Assembly (NCBI RefSeq): GCF_023065955.2
Contig: NW_026622997.1
Location: 12,944,001-13,008,000 of the forward strand
Source: Ursus arctos
Taxonomy: Eukaryota > Chordata > Mammalia > Carnivora > Ursidae
Reading direction: 5' to 3'
DNA length: 64,000 nt
Shown here: in pieces, positions 35,128 through 46,216 of the stretch
Layout: every line of letters begins with the position of its first letter
Numbering within the stretch: position 1 is the stretch's first letter
Notes under the pieces: generated by a model
What the model was told of the DNA's origin: nothing
The model's database searches: none
What the model saw: only the letters and a program-made list of their open reading frames with translations
Position numbers and translations under genes: made by a program

Positions 35128-36410
35128 AATTTAAAAGATGAGTCTGTTCAACAAAGGTGTTGGGAAAACTGGACAGAAACATACAAAAGAATGAGACTGG
35201 GCCACTTTCTTACACCATACACAGAAAAAAATAAAAATGGTTGAAAGACCTAAATATGAGACAGGAAACTGCTTAAATCTTAGAGAACACAGGCAGTAAC
35301 CTTTTTGACATCGGCCATAGAAACTTCTTGCTAGATACATTATTCATCCCAAATAAACTATTGGAACTTCCTCAAGATAAAAAGCTTCTGCACAGTGAAG
35401 GAAAGAATCAACAAAACTACAAGGCAACCTTTGGAATGGGAGAAGATATTTGTAAATGACATGTCTGATAAAGGATTAATATCCAAAATCTATGAAGAAT
35501 TTACCAAATTCAACACCCAAAAATCAAATACTCCAGATAAGAAATGGACAGAAGACTTGAATAGACATTTTTCAAAAGATGGCATACAGAGGCCAACAGA
35601 CACATGAAAAGATGTTCAATATCACTCATCATCAGGGAAATACAAACCAAAACTACAGTGAGATACCAACTCACACCTGTCAGAATGGCTAGAATTAACA
35701 GCACAGGAAATAACGGATGCTGGCCAGGATGCAGAGAAAGGGGGACCTTCTTATATTCTTTGTCAGAATGCAAACTGGTGCAGCTACTCCGGAAAACAGT
35801 ATGGAGTTTCCTCAAAAAGTTAAAAATAGAACTACCCTATGATCCAGCAATTGCACTGCTAGGGTCTTACCCAAAGGATACAGAGATAATGATTTGAAGA
35901 GACACACGCACCCTGATGTTCATAGCAGCCCTATCAACTATAACTAAATTACGGAAATAATCCAAATATCGATCAACTCACGAATGGGTAAAAAAGATGT
36001 GGTATATATATACAATGGAATACTATTCAACCATCAAAAAAATGAAATCTTGCCATTTGCAATGACATGGATGGGACTAGAGTGTATTATGCTAAGTGAA
36101 ATAAATCAGTCAGAGAAAGACAAATACCATATGATTTAATTCGTATGTGGAATTTAAGAAACGAAACAGATTAACACGGGGGAAAAAAGAGAGAAGCAAA
36201 CCATCAAACATACTCTTAACAAACTGAGGGTTGCTGGAGAGGGAGGGAGCCAAGGGATGGGCTAGACGGGTGATGGGTATTAAGGTGGGCAGGTGTTGTG
36301 ATGAGCACTGGGTGTTGCATTTAAGTGATGAATCATAAAATTCTACTCCTGAAACTGTATGTTAACTAAATGGAATTTAAATAAAAACTTAAACAACAAC
36401 AAAAAGAAAC
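35128..36410 (+). mobile_element. Carnivoran L1, 5' truncated (ORF2 C-terminus and 3' UTR)
   Basis: Begins in TGTTCAACAAAGGTGTTGGG and keeps long open pieces. A 70-codon frame at 35395 (MKERINKTTRQPLEWEKIF) continues, after a one-base frame change near 35604, in a 97-codon frame ending at 35897 with the [12 protein letters not shown] region of ORF2p. The 3' UTR has GATGAGCACTGGGTGTTGCA and AAACTGTATGTTAACTAAAT, then GGAATTTAAATAAAAACTTA, which is the carnivoran L1 end. It is less decayed than its left neighbour but inactive. Confidence 0.95.
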
Positions 36411-37090
36411 TCAAAAAAATAAAAATAAGTAAAATTAAAAGTAAAAAACAAACTTGCCACGCGCCCCTGGCTTAAGCAGTGTCACCCTTTACTTGTACTA
36501 GTTTTGCAAATCTGACAAGCACAGACTGAGAGCTATTTATTTTCTTCTATTTAGAACCTCATTTATGGAAAACTTTTGCTGGCCCTAGATTCCATTCAAA
36601 AGTCTTTACTAAAATCAATACTTAAATTTCTATTTTCATAAAAGTACCCATATTTCTAATTTATTTTTTAAGTCTATTTAAGATTTCAAACATAGTGTAA
36701 TTGTTGCGTCCTGAGCAATACCGGTCTCCGGAGCTATCCTGGCCCCCACGTTAGTGTTTCCCTCCTGTCCAGGGTGTTGGCTGCTCTAGGCCTGACACGA
36801 ATGAGCATTAAATCTGCATTTAAATTCGCTGTTTTGCCTCTCATTACCTGCTCTTTTTAGTTCAGCTTTATTTATATACCTACTGTGTGCTTAAAGCTCC
36901 TTTTCTCCTCAACCAAGGATTAGAAAACTGGTTGAATTATCTCTAAGAGTCAGACAGTAAATTTTTAGAATTCTTCTTTTTTTCAAGTATATGCCTTTGT
37001 GTGATCCAATCACATTTTGACAATGGGGACGTTATCTCCATCAGGCATACACATACATTTAATACTCTTGGATGTTCTATTCGGTCCTCT
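36411..37090. other. No gene seen
   Basis: An A-rich stretch at 36385-36450 may be the L1 tail. The rest is unassigned. Confidence 0.45.
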
Positions 37091-37188
37091 TTTCCTTCCT
37101 TCCTTCCTTCCTTCCTTCCTTCCTTCCTTCCTTCCTTCCTTCCTTCCTTCCTTCCTTCTTTTAATTCTTTCTTTTTTTTCCTCTTTTT

Positions 37189-37241
<53 letters not shown>

Positions 37242-37322
37242 TTTCTTTCTTTTTTCTTTCTCCCTTCCTTCCCTTCCTCCCTTCCTTCCCTTCCCTCCTT
37301 TCCCTCCCTCCTTCCTTCCCTC

Positions 37323-37365
<43 letters not shown>

Positions 37366-37446
37366 TTTTTCTTTTCTTTTCTTTTCTTTCTTTTCTTTTC
37401 TTTTCTTTTCTTTTCTTTTCTTTTCTTTTCTTTTCTTTTCTTTTCT
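37091..37446. repeat. Compound polypyrimidine microsatellite, about 355 bp
   Basis: Consecutive blocks of (CCTT)n, (CTTT)n, CCCTT/CCTT mixtures, (CTTT)n again and (CTTTT)n. A short TTTTAATTC near 37160 is almost the only purine-containing interruption. The 158- and 146-codon frames across it encode only Phe/Ser/Leu/Pro and are artefacts. Confidence 0.98.
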
Positions 37447-38042
37447 GGCTATCTTAAAATGGGTTCAGTTTTACTAGAAGCCAGTTCTCAAAAACTTCTG
37501 AGTACAGTGCAGCTTGGCCAAAATGGCAGCTGCTTTTAAACTCCATGTTTTTCATTTTCATTTTTTTTTAAACATATTTAGTTTCGTGGAATTGAGGAAG
37601 GGAGGTGGGAAGAACCCTGGAATGAGGGATGGAAATGTAATACACTATAGTTTTAGAGAAATACATGAAGTAGTTCTGTCTTATTTAGAAAGATTTTTAA
37701 AATTAGTTTTAATCATTTGCAAATTGTAAGAAGTTCTCTCGTGATGTCTGTTCAGTATAACGATGGCGAGATGATGCCGTGGGCTCAAGCAACCAGAAAG
37801 CTTGATGGTTGATCTGGTATTTTTGGCTCCATTATTGGTTTGTCTCTAAGTAAACCAAAGTGATCGTCAGCGCGAAGGTAGCCAAGATGGTTGTGCATGT
37901 TGTCAATTCTAAACAATACCATGGTGAGGGCTACACATTGAGAGAGGAACTTTAGTAGATTATTAGGTCACTGACAATAAATTATGAGCACAAATGCACT
38001 TAAAGTAGTCTCAGGGATGTATCTCACGTTACAGTTCTTTGT
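37447..38042. other. No gene seen
   Basis: Unassigned. A 71-codon frame at 37514 has no domain. Confidence 0.5.
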
Positions 38043-38395
38043 CTTAGTCCATTTGGGCTGCTAAAATACTATAAATGGTGTGGTTTATAGATCACAGAAA
38101 TTTAATTCACACAGTTCTGGAGGCTGGTACCAGCATGGGTTGGGTTCTGGCGAGAACCCTTTCCTGGGCTGCAGACTGTGGGCTTCTCACTGTGTCCTCA
38201 CATGATAGAGAGCAGAGAGAGGAAGCAAGCTCTCTCGTCGACTCTTGTAAAGGCACCAAATCCTATTCATGGGGGCTCCACCCTCATGTCCTCATCTAAT
38301 CCTAATTGTCCCCCTGATGCCATCATATTGGAGGACAGGGTTTTGCTGTATGGCTTTTGGAGGGACACAAACATTTGCTTGATTAAACTGTTGTA
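38043..38395 (+). repeat. Ancient interspersed repeat (family not assigned)
   Basis: TTAGTCCATTTGGGCTGCTA, CACAGAAATTTAATTCACAC, AGTTCTGGAGGCTGG, CACTGTGTCCTCACATGATA, GGGCTCCACCCTCATGTCCT and TTGGAGGGACACAAACATTT occur in the order of a very common mammalian repeat that I recognise but cannot name with certainty. The 74- and 72-codon frames here are within it. Confidence 0.75.
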
Positions 38396-39776
38396 AATGT
38401 TCTGAGGAAGATGTCATTGAACGTTATGCCCCACACAGAAGGAGTAGATAGAGGTGTGCAAACTACATGTACTTTGAGGCTCATTTATACCAGTCTTTGC
38501 TCCTGCTGTGTAGAGAACAATCTCTAGGATATAGTTATACTTTATAATTACTGAGAAGTATGTTTCCAGGAGTGGACAGGAGGAATGTGGATTTTTGACG
38601 CTGAAATTCCTCCTCTGAATTTCTAGTGTTACCAAGGAAAATTATCCTTGGCCAGGCACTGGAATTTTTTTGACAACCTCATGGTCTTTCTGAAGCTTAA
38701 CTAGTTAAATATATACTCTTGACTATTTGATATCCTGACTTCTGGAAATTTTATTTCTTTTATTAAAATATCAACTGATACATTTTATTTGACCTACATG
38801 GAATATAGCAAAAGATATTCATAAATGTATGTAAGATATGTGACTTTTCTCTGGACATTACACTTTAATTATTCTACTGACTTAAGAAGCCACTCACTGA
38901 GGCAAATATCATTATGAACACTTTCACAGAGAAATTTTGTAAATGCAAGAGTCATTAAAGTGATTAAAATTTCCTCTTGGCTGCTGCTGTTTCTGTGACT
39001 GCGTTGGATTCTGAGAACAGCCATACTGTCGAATCTAGCTACTAGGAAGTATAAAATGCATCCTACACCTGTCCAGAAGAAGAAAATCCTGAAATAATTC
39101 TTATGCTTTCTATCTATTGCTGTTCCTCTTTTCTTTTATCTTTCCTTCCTTTTAAGAGAAAAAACTAGTACTTTGGAACAAATTGATTTAGTTAGATAAT
39201 GCATTGATCATACCCCTAGCCTGGGGTAAGATCATAACTTCAAAAACAGTAATAACTAAGACAATCATCTAATTTTACTGAAATAAAACTGAAAATGTAC
39301 ACCCAACAAAAATCATCTGTGAGACTACGTTAGGTGCATTTGTGCTTGTACTTTATTCTCAATGACACAGTAATCTACTAAAGTTCCTCTCTCGATTTTT
39401 CTCTTTGCAATCTGGAAGAACAGATTCACCAGTGATTGTGCTCATTTATAAAAGCATCCAAAACAAAATTGAACCCCAAGGCTGATAAGCTATAAAGATG
39501 CTGATCAGATCTGAGCAGAATGGACCATGCTTTGGGGCTTGCTCAGCTAAAGATGGTTCTAGAAGACTGATGGCTTTATATACACAATTACAAACACCAC
39601 AGCTCTGTTAGATGAATGGAAATTCATGAAATATGGGGCTAGCCCTTTATTAAGTAAAGAATGACATTTTGTAAACTACTTCCTAAGATTTAGTAATTTT
39701 TTGGAGTTAATTAAATTCCCAACATTCTTTGGTAGAACACATAATCAAAGGATCTTGCAAGAGAGAACAATCCAAT

Positions 39777-39777
<1 letters not shown>
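38396..39777. other. No gene seen
   Basis: About 1.4 kb of AT-rich unassigned sequence without a frame over 75 codons. Confidence 0.5.

Positions 39778-39778
<1 letters not shown>

Positions 39779-39829
<51 letters not shown>
39779..39829. repeat. (TG)n(TA)n microsatellite
   Basis: Six TG units lead directly into about 20 TA units. Confidence 0.98.
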
Positions 39830-39833
<4 letters not shown>

Positions 39834-40455
39834 GTTCTACAAAACAAAGACTGATTGATTTTTTAATGGCTCAAACTAAAAGGGATGAACCTTGTCAAAT
39901 TTATATAATTGCTATCCATAACCAGTAGAAGTCATAATCAATAAGAAATTAGAAATATGCTTGTTCTTTCCAGAGTTTCTCTTCAAAGAGAGGTTGAATA
40001 TAAGAAAACAACCTGTGATTCTTTTCTTTGCTATAAATAACACAAACAACTAAAACTGTAGTTACACTGAGGTAATATATTAGAAACAAGATTGACCTTC
40101 AATTTGAGATTAATGCACATTTATCAGGGATGGTGTTAGTCCAAAAGACCAGGCTTGGATCGGTTTGCTCTAATCATTATGTCCCAGCTACCCCCTATGA
40201 CTTTTCAGATTCATATTATAAAGATAAGACCTTGAATTTGCATTTCTGTAAATACTTTTTGCCAAATTAAAATTTTATTTGTTGTCTCAATGAATAAATA
40301 TGGATGCCAATTTAAAGTTACTTGTATTCTCCAGATTTTATTTCATAGTTCTACCAGTGAAACAATGACGAAAATCGATTATTACTTCCAGTGGCTTTAT
40401 CTTTGTGCTCTTAGTTTCTCTATGGAGAATCTTTGTGACTAGCTCATTCTGAGTC
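39830..40455. other. No gene seen
   Basis: Unassigned AT-rich sequence. Confidence 0.5.
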
Positions 40456-40467
40456 CCCAGAGTTCTT

Positions 40468-40726
40468 TTTTTCTTTTCTTTTCTTTTCTTTTCTTCTTTT
40501 CTTTTCTTTTCTTTTCTTTCCTTTCTTTTCTTTTCTTTTCTTTTCTTTTTTTTTAGATTCATTTATATATTTTAGAGAGGAGGGGAGAGGCAGAGGGAGA
40601 AGGAGAGAATCCTGAAGCAGACTCCTTGCTGAGCGTGAGCCTGATGCAGGGCTTGACCCCAGGATCATGACCTGAGCTGAAATCGAGAGTTGGATGCTTA
40701 ACCAACTGAATCATCCAGGCGCCCTG
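40468..40726 (-). mobile_element. SINEC whose tail became a (TTTTC)n microsatellite
   Basis: The (CTTTT)n run at 40468-40552 lies inside the target-site copies CCCAGAGTTCTT (40456-40467 and 40727-40738), so it is the SINE tail (A-rich on its own strand). The body has GGCAGAGGGAGAAGGAGAGA, ATGACCTGAGCTGAAATC, and CATCCAGGCGCCCTG at the head. Confidence 0.97.
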
Positions 40727-40738
40727 CCCAGAGTTCTT

Positions 40739-41543
40739 ATGGTTTCTCCTGGCTTCCCACAAAAATAAACTAACTCATATCCCTTGTTTATACAGATATA
40801 TAAACATATATACATAACTCTCTCAGAGAGAGAGAGAATATATATAGAGAGAGATAAAGAGATAGGGAGAGAGTGATACAGATAGATAGATATGGATATA
40901 TATTCATGAATAATAATAGCTTCCTTTTGTAGTAACAAGAAAATGAAGCAAGAATCATCCAGGTCCTTGACGCACTGAAATTAGCAAATTTTGATAGTCT
41001 CAAAATAATTTGAATTAGGTGAGGAAAAACAGGTATATTCTAATATATGTCTGAAAACTGTTTTTTTGAGAGATATTAATTTGTCCTATTGATGTGCAGA
41101 TTTAATTTGAATGAAAATGTCAGAATGAGGGTATCTAAGACAGACTGGCCCCCAATATTTTTAAGACCCCAGGCAGGAGTATATAAATGGAAGCCCACAT
41201 AGTTTATGTGTAAATATTTAAAAGTCATCAATCAAACTCACAAACCCTCAAATAAATATGTTCTATCGTCCTACCTTGACAAATGTAAGTTATAACAACC
41301 TGGCAGGCCAGATTTGAATTTGAATTTGAATTCTAGAATCCCTAGGAGATCTGTACTGCAAGATGGTGGCCAGGAGGGCTAGACAGAGAATTCTGGCCTG
41401 GCTTCTGGGTGCATCGCCTGTGTGCGCCCCTCCTCTTCCTTCCCTCCCTCTGGTTGTTTACTATAAAGCCCTGTAGGCTTTAGTGTGGAGATGCCAGTCT
41501 GCATTCTAAACTCCATATGCACCTCTCAGGCCTAGGGGTGTGT
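40739..41543. other. No gene seen; AT/GA simple sequence at about 40793-40905
   Basis: TATA-, GAGA- and GATA-type simple sequence at 40793-40905. A (TTTGAA)n hexamer run occurs at about 41312-41332. No supported frame. Confidence 0.5.
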
Positions 41544-41544
41544 A

Positions 41545-41805
41545 CAGGTATCCCCCACTTTGGGAAAGTTCGCCTTACGCCCATTTGCTTTTGAGAAAGA
41601 CGTGCGTTAGTACTGCACTCACTAAGCAAAAGAAATCTGAAAAGGATTTTTGCTTTTACGAAAAAAGGCATTACTGAATATACTAACATAGGTCTTTTGG
41701 AAAAGGGCAGTGACCCAACGGAAACTTTTGGAAAGTGCTTTATGCCATTTTGGCTTACGGAAGTTTTCATGGAAAGGCTCGACTTTCGGATATGGGGGGA
41801 ACCTG
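41545..41805. mobile_element. TIR DNA transposon remnant (MITE, Tc1/mariner-like TA target)
   Basis: The left end CAGGTATCCCCCACTTTGGG AAAGTTCG matches the complement of the right end CGACTTTCGGATATGGGGGG AACCTG, giving terminal inverted repeats of about 27 bp. TA dinucleotides at 41543-41544 and 41806-41807 fit a TA target-site duplication. Inner text (GCCTTACGCC / GGCTTACGG) continues the palindrome. The element is 261 bp with no transposase, so it is non-autonomous. The exact family is not assigned. Confidence 0.8.
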
Positions 41806-41807
41806 TA

Positions 41808-42207
41808 TATTACTGATAGGGTAAACCTGGGGGAGAAGGGGTCAAGGTTCCTTATAATCTGGGCCCCATAATTAGGGACTTCCAGAGTACCAGGTACTGT
41901 CACTGTGGTCTAGCAGGTGGGTGAGGACTCTGAGTAGCCAGGCCCCTTTCTACAGGATTCTTGCCAACAGGAGGGTTAGGTCCAGAGAAAATCCAGAAAA
42001 AGGGTTTCTAAAGCCCAAGCCAAGGGTAGGGGCCCCTCTTTCCCACATATGGAGATGATATGAATCCAAGTTCTCTACCATGCATTAAGGTGTCGGATCT
42101 AACTTAAACAAAGCCATTTACCCACTTTATACCTATACCTTTTTATAAGGAATTTTGAAAATAATATTATATAAATGAACAATGAAATTTAAAAATAATC
42201 AGCATCC
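41808..42207. other. No gene seen
   Basis: Unassigned. Confidence 0.5.
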
Positions 42208-42221
42208 AAATTGGTGGGAAA

Positions 42222-42403
42222 GTACCTGGGTGGCTCAGTGAGTTAAGCATCTAACTTCCGCTGGGGTCGTGATCTCAGGGTCCTGGGCTGGAGCCTCAGG
42301 TAGGTCTCTGTGCTCAGAGGGAGTCTGCTTGTCCCTCTCCCTTCACCCCTCCCCCAGCTCGTGCTTGAGCTCTCTCACAAATAAACAAATAAAATCTTTA
42401 AAA
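42222..42403 (+). mobile_element. SINEC
   Basis: GTACCTGGGTGGCTCAGTGA head, CTCAGAGGGAGTCTGCTTG body, AAACAAATAAAATCTTT tail. AAATTGGTGGGAAA at 42208-42221 and 42404-42417 is a perfect 14-bp target-site duplication. Confidence 0.97.
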
Positions 42404-42529
42404 AAATTGGTGGGAAAATAGTTTGGGAATTACACAGTTTGGGCACACACATTTTCCAGGTGATACTTAAACTGCCGTAGTTTGTTAGGAGTAGGAGAAT
42501 TTCTGATTCATCTGTAATTTAGACTTGGA

Positions 42530-43027
42530 GGGGGTGTGCTGTGGACTATGATTGCCTCTCAGAGAAGTCCACATCCTAATCCTTGGAAATGGTGAATGTG
42601 TTGTAAAGGGGAGTTCAAGTCCCAGATGGAATTAATATTGATAATCAGCTGGCTTTAAAATAGGGGTATTAGCCCCTATCGTCCAGGTGGTTGCCGTAGA
42701 ATCACAAGAGTTCTTAACAGTGCAAGAGGGAAGCAGAAGAGTAGGTCAGAGTGAAGCAGTGTGAGGTCCGAGAAGGATTCCAGTTGCCATTGTTAGATTT
42801 GAAGAGTAAGGGAGGGGTCAGGTGCCAAAGAATGTGGTAATCTCTAAAGATGCGAAAAGGCAAAGAAACAGATTTTCCCCTGCAACCTTCAGAAAAGAAT
42901 GCCAGCCCTATCAACACCTTGATTTTCAGTCCGGTGAAAACCATGCTGGACTTCTGAGCTCCAACACAGAGAGATAATAAATACGTGGTTTTAAGTTGTC
43001 AGCTTTATGGTAATTTACTACAGCAGC
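42530..43027 (+). mobile_element. MLT1-type MaLR LTR
   Basis: Follows MLT1 order: TGTGGACTATGATTGCCTCT, GAAGTCCACATCCTAATCC, a central purine-rich CAAGAGGGAAGCAGAAGAG block, CCCTATCAACACCTTGATTT, GCTGGACTTCTGAGCTCC, ATAATAAATACGTGG (polyadenylation signal), then TAATTTACTACAGCAGCAAT AGAAAACTAATACAG. It is the LTR of a non-coding mammalian LTR retrotransposon related to ERVL. No internal sequence is adjacent. Confidence 0.85.
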
Positions 43028-43423
43028 AATAGAAAACTAATACAGGGTAAGTATCTCAGCCCGCCGTGATAAATTGAAAAGCTGAGATTGTTACTGAACG
43101 TTCCTTATTAAAGTGTAGAATTAACATGTTCTATGTTCTCGATTACCATTTCTTAAAAACGAGGATGAATTTTCTAAAAACATTAGATGAATTTACAGTT
43201 AGGGTAAAAAAAATGTCATTAACTCCTAGGTTCACAATTATATTATGATGTACTTGGCATAGTGTTCGTATCTGCAAATTTAGTGTTGCATGGTTGGTGA
43301 AGCAGTGTAGCCAATAGACATATTAGTTGCGTTATTTGCATTGTAATTCAATGAAGAAAGAAATGGGTTTAACCAAATAGAGAATGCAAAAGAAATCTCA
43401 GTAGTCTTTGGAAGGCTTCAAAT
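43028..43423. other. No gene seen
   Basis: Unassigned AT-rich sequence. Confidence 0.5.
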
Positions 43424-43433
43424 ACAAATTGTT

Positions 43434-43641
43434 TTGTTTTGTTTAGATTTTATTTATTTATTTATTTGACAGAGAGAGAGACAGAGGGAACACAGCAGGG
43501 GAGTGGGAGAAGGAGAGGCAGGCTCCCAGCGGAGGAGCCTGATGTGGGGCTCGATCCCATAACACCGGGATCACGCCCTGAGCCGAAGGCAGACGCTTAA
43601 CGACTGCGCCACCCAGGCACCCCGTGCCACCCAGGCGCCCC
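43434..43641 (-). mobile_element. Ursid-type SINEC with duplicated head
   Basis: AGATTTTATTTATTTATTTA tail, GCCTGATGTGGGGCTCGATC, ATCACGCCCTGAGCCGAAGG, then GCCACCCAGGCACCCC followed at once by GTGCCACCCAGGCGCCCC, a second copy of the head end. ACAAATTGTT at 43424-43433 and 43642-43651 is a perfect target-site duplication that encloses both head copies. Confidence 0.97.
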
Positions 43642-43651
43642 ACAAATTGTT

Positions 43652-44038
43652 AATCATAAAGATAAAAGTGGTCCAAGTCTTAAACGGAGGTAAAATCAAT
43701 TACCTGTCACTATGGTGCTCTATGTAAGTACAGATATTGGATTAAGGCAAATTTTTCTTTTCTTTTCTTTTCTTTTTTATTGAGAAAAGGATTTGTTTTT
43801 AAAGGATACATGTGTTTATGATTTCTTGAATCATGATGCAAGAAGAAAGTTGTGTGGAATTTTTGATTAATATATTCGATAGTTTATTAATTAATTAAAA
43901 GATGATCTATATTTAAAATATGGTTAATTTTCCCTGAAAAGCTATTATTGAATCATATATACGTATGGGTGTGTGTCTATGTATATATTCAAGTATATTG
44001 ATAATCACGGGCTTAAAGGAGGATAAAAAGTAAGATAT
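43652..44038. other. No gene seen
   Basis: Unassigned, with a short TTTTC-rich patch near 43756. Confidence 0.5.
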
Positions 44039-44051
44039 CCAAGCAACTTTC

Positions 44052-44256
44052 TTTTTTTTTTTTTTTTTAAAGATTTTATTTATTTATTTGACAGAGATAG
44101 AGACAGCCAGCGAGAGAGGGAACACAAGCAGGGGGAGTGGAAGAGGAAGAAGCAGGCTCATAGTGGAGGAGCCTGATGTGGGGCTCGATCCCATAATGCC
44201 GGGATCACGCCCTGAGCCGAAGGCAGACGCTTAACCGCTGTGCCACCCAGGCGCCC
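44052..44256 (-). mobile_element. Young ursid-type SINEC
   Basis: Pure T tail, AAAGATTTTATTTATTTATT, ACAGCCAGCGAGAGAGGGAA, GGATCACGCCCTGAGCCGAA, GGCAGACGCTTAACCGCTGT, GCCACCCAGGCGCCC. CCAAGCAACTTTC at 44039-44051 and 44257-44269 is a perfect 13-bp target-site duplication. It looks closest to the bear subfamily consensus among the copies here. Confidence 0.98.
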
Positions 44257-44269
44257 CCAAGCAACTTTC

Positions 44270-46142
44270 AATTTCTTCCTGACCTTGTAGGTATTGAGCT
44301 TCCAAAACTAGCGCATCACGCAGGGAGCACTAGAGTAATATAAAATGCAGCGGAAAATGTAATGCAGTGCAACCAGATAGATATTAGAATTTAAATCCAT
44401 GTAAGACTTAATCCTCACAATCAAGTATAAAAATCAGAGACTTCATATTAAGATGAACAGACTTCTTTCACTATCAAAGGTATTTCTTAACCTGGATTTT
44501 CCTCACATGGGTTGGCTTTCTCTTGCCCTCCTTCCACTTTTTTTTTTTTTTAATCAAGCCTAAGGAAACCTATAGTGAAGTTCTCTAATAACAAAGTATA
44601 ATGGGGCCTCCTACACCACTCTATGTTGAGGGCTGTCTATTCTATTTTTAAAAGTCTCCAGGGAAGGAGCTTCTACAACTTCCTTGTGAATCTCTGACTT
44701 CGTACCTGGCAATCTTCCCCTCCCTGGGTCCCCAGGCTGGTCTTCCTCCCTTGCTTAAGAATTTATTATAGATCAAATTATTTTAGGGTTCTGAATATAT
44801 TGTTATATTTAAACGATACTTTCCCCCAAAGGGGCTCAATTAAAACAGTGCGGATGTCTGAGCCGTGGAGTGCTATCTTGGAAGAAAGGTGTTCAATTAA
44901 TATAAATGGGTGAGATTCAGAGGATAAACAGAAATCAAACTCTCTCAGAGGAACTCTCTCAAAAGTTTTGAAACAACTGGAACCTGAGGTGCGTCTTCTT
45001 TCTCTTGATTCTTCGTGGAGTTAAGAAACGCTGTGCTATGGAAGACAAATGATTTCGGTCTAAGTCCCGAGGCTGGAACCTCGACCGCACTGTCTGTTTC
45101 TTCATCAGAAGGCAGTGATGGTGCTTCCCTACCTTGTTTTCTTTATGTGGATTAATTAATATTTGTACAGTGTTTTCAAAGACATTAAATCTTATTTAGG
45201 CTCTCTACGGGTTTGATACTGTTTATTATTTCTCAAGATATTTTTATTGCTGTTTTCCAACAAAAATTAAAGAAAACCATAGGAGAGAATGGAGTTCCAT
45301 TTTGTCGTAAAATTATGTGTTGACCTTCAGGAGGAGACATAAATCATTTTTTTCAAATTTTCCATATTTATCTAATGGTTTCTACTACCTTTATGCTGTC
45401 TTAGAAAAAAATAGCAGCAAATGTAACTAGGAATTTTAAAAAAATACTTATATTGCTATTTAATACAGCTGTAAACTTTTAATTAAAACATCAGAGAGAC
45501 GGTCTCATTTAAACAGTCAAAAATGTTAACTTATGTGCTTCGATTAACTATTTACTGTTTGCTTTGGGAGAAAGGGATATACCCTTTTTGTGTTTTATGG
45601 TTGCTTGTAAGTCATTTAGAAGAATTTTTAGATCTAAGAAAAATTTAGATTCTAATTTTTGTGTTACATCATCTTTATTAGAATGAATGTGAGAGCAGAT
45701 TCTCAATTGATCTCACTTTTGAGAATTTTTCCTTCTTCCTGTTAAGAAAAGCAAGAAAGTTATCTTTATTATGAGCAAGTTTTTTTTTGGTCTACCAGTA
45801 TGTTGGTAACAAGCTACTTTCAATATGGCAGGTGAACTTGTTTTCTTGTTTGCCATTTGTTTAGGGAAGGGACCCAAAGGCCTGTGTGTGTACGCTAAAC
45901 CATGCAGCGTATTAAGGGAGCTCGGCGGGGAGTGGGGGAGTTTTGCTATTGTGTAGTTTGTCTTTTGTCTTCTGACCCTTGTCCTCACAGGAACAGAGTA
46001 AGTGTACTTCACTGCGCTAGTTTCAAAGGTGTCAAAAATGAAGATGAACTTTTTCTCTTTTACTTTTCCGTGTCAGCCATACTATTAATATTATTTTAAA
46101 ATAATGACTCAATTAAAAAAATATTATTCGGATAATTGTTTC
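44270..46142. other. No gene seen; possible MIR-like fragment at about 45045-45180
   Basis: Around 45055 the text AAGTCCCGAGGCTGGAACCT with CTGTTTCTTCATC recalls MIR in sense orientation, weakly. No frame over 100 codons has a recognisable product. Confidence 0.4.
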
Positions 46143-46157
46143 TGTTCTGTCCTTTTT

Positions 46158-46182
46158 TAAAAAAGATTTTATTTATATATTT

Positions 46183-46216
<34 letters not shown>

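Noticed and set aside
37001..37477. 158- and 146-codon overlapping open frames
   Set aside because: They translate the compound pyrimidine microsatellite into Phe/Leu/Ser/Pro strings in two frames at once. Low complexity, no domain.
44200..44256. tRNA-Lys gene
   Set aside because: The tRNA-like promoter boxes belong to SINE heads. A full cloverleaf with an acceptor stem is not present, and a target duplication flanks the whole SINE.
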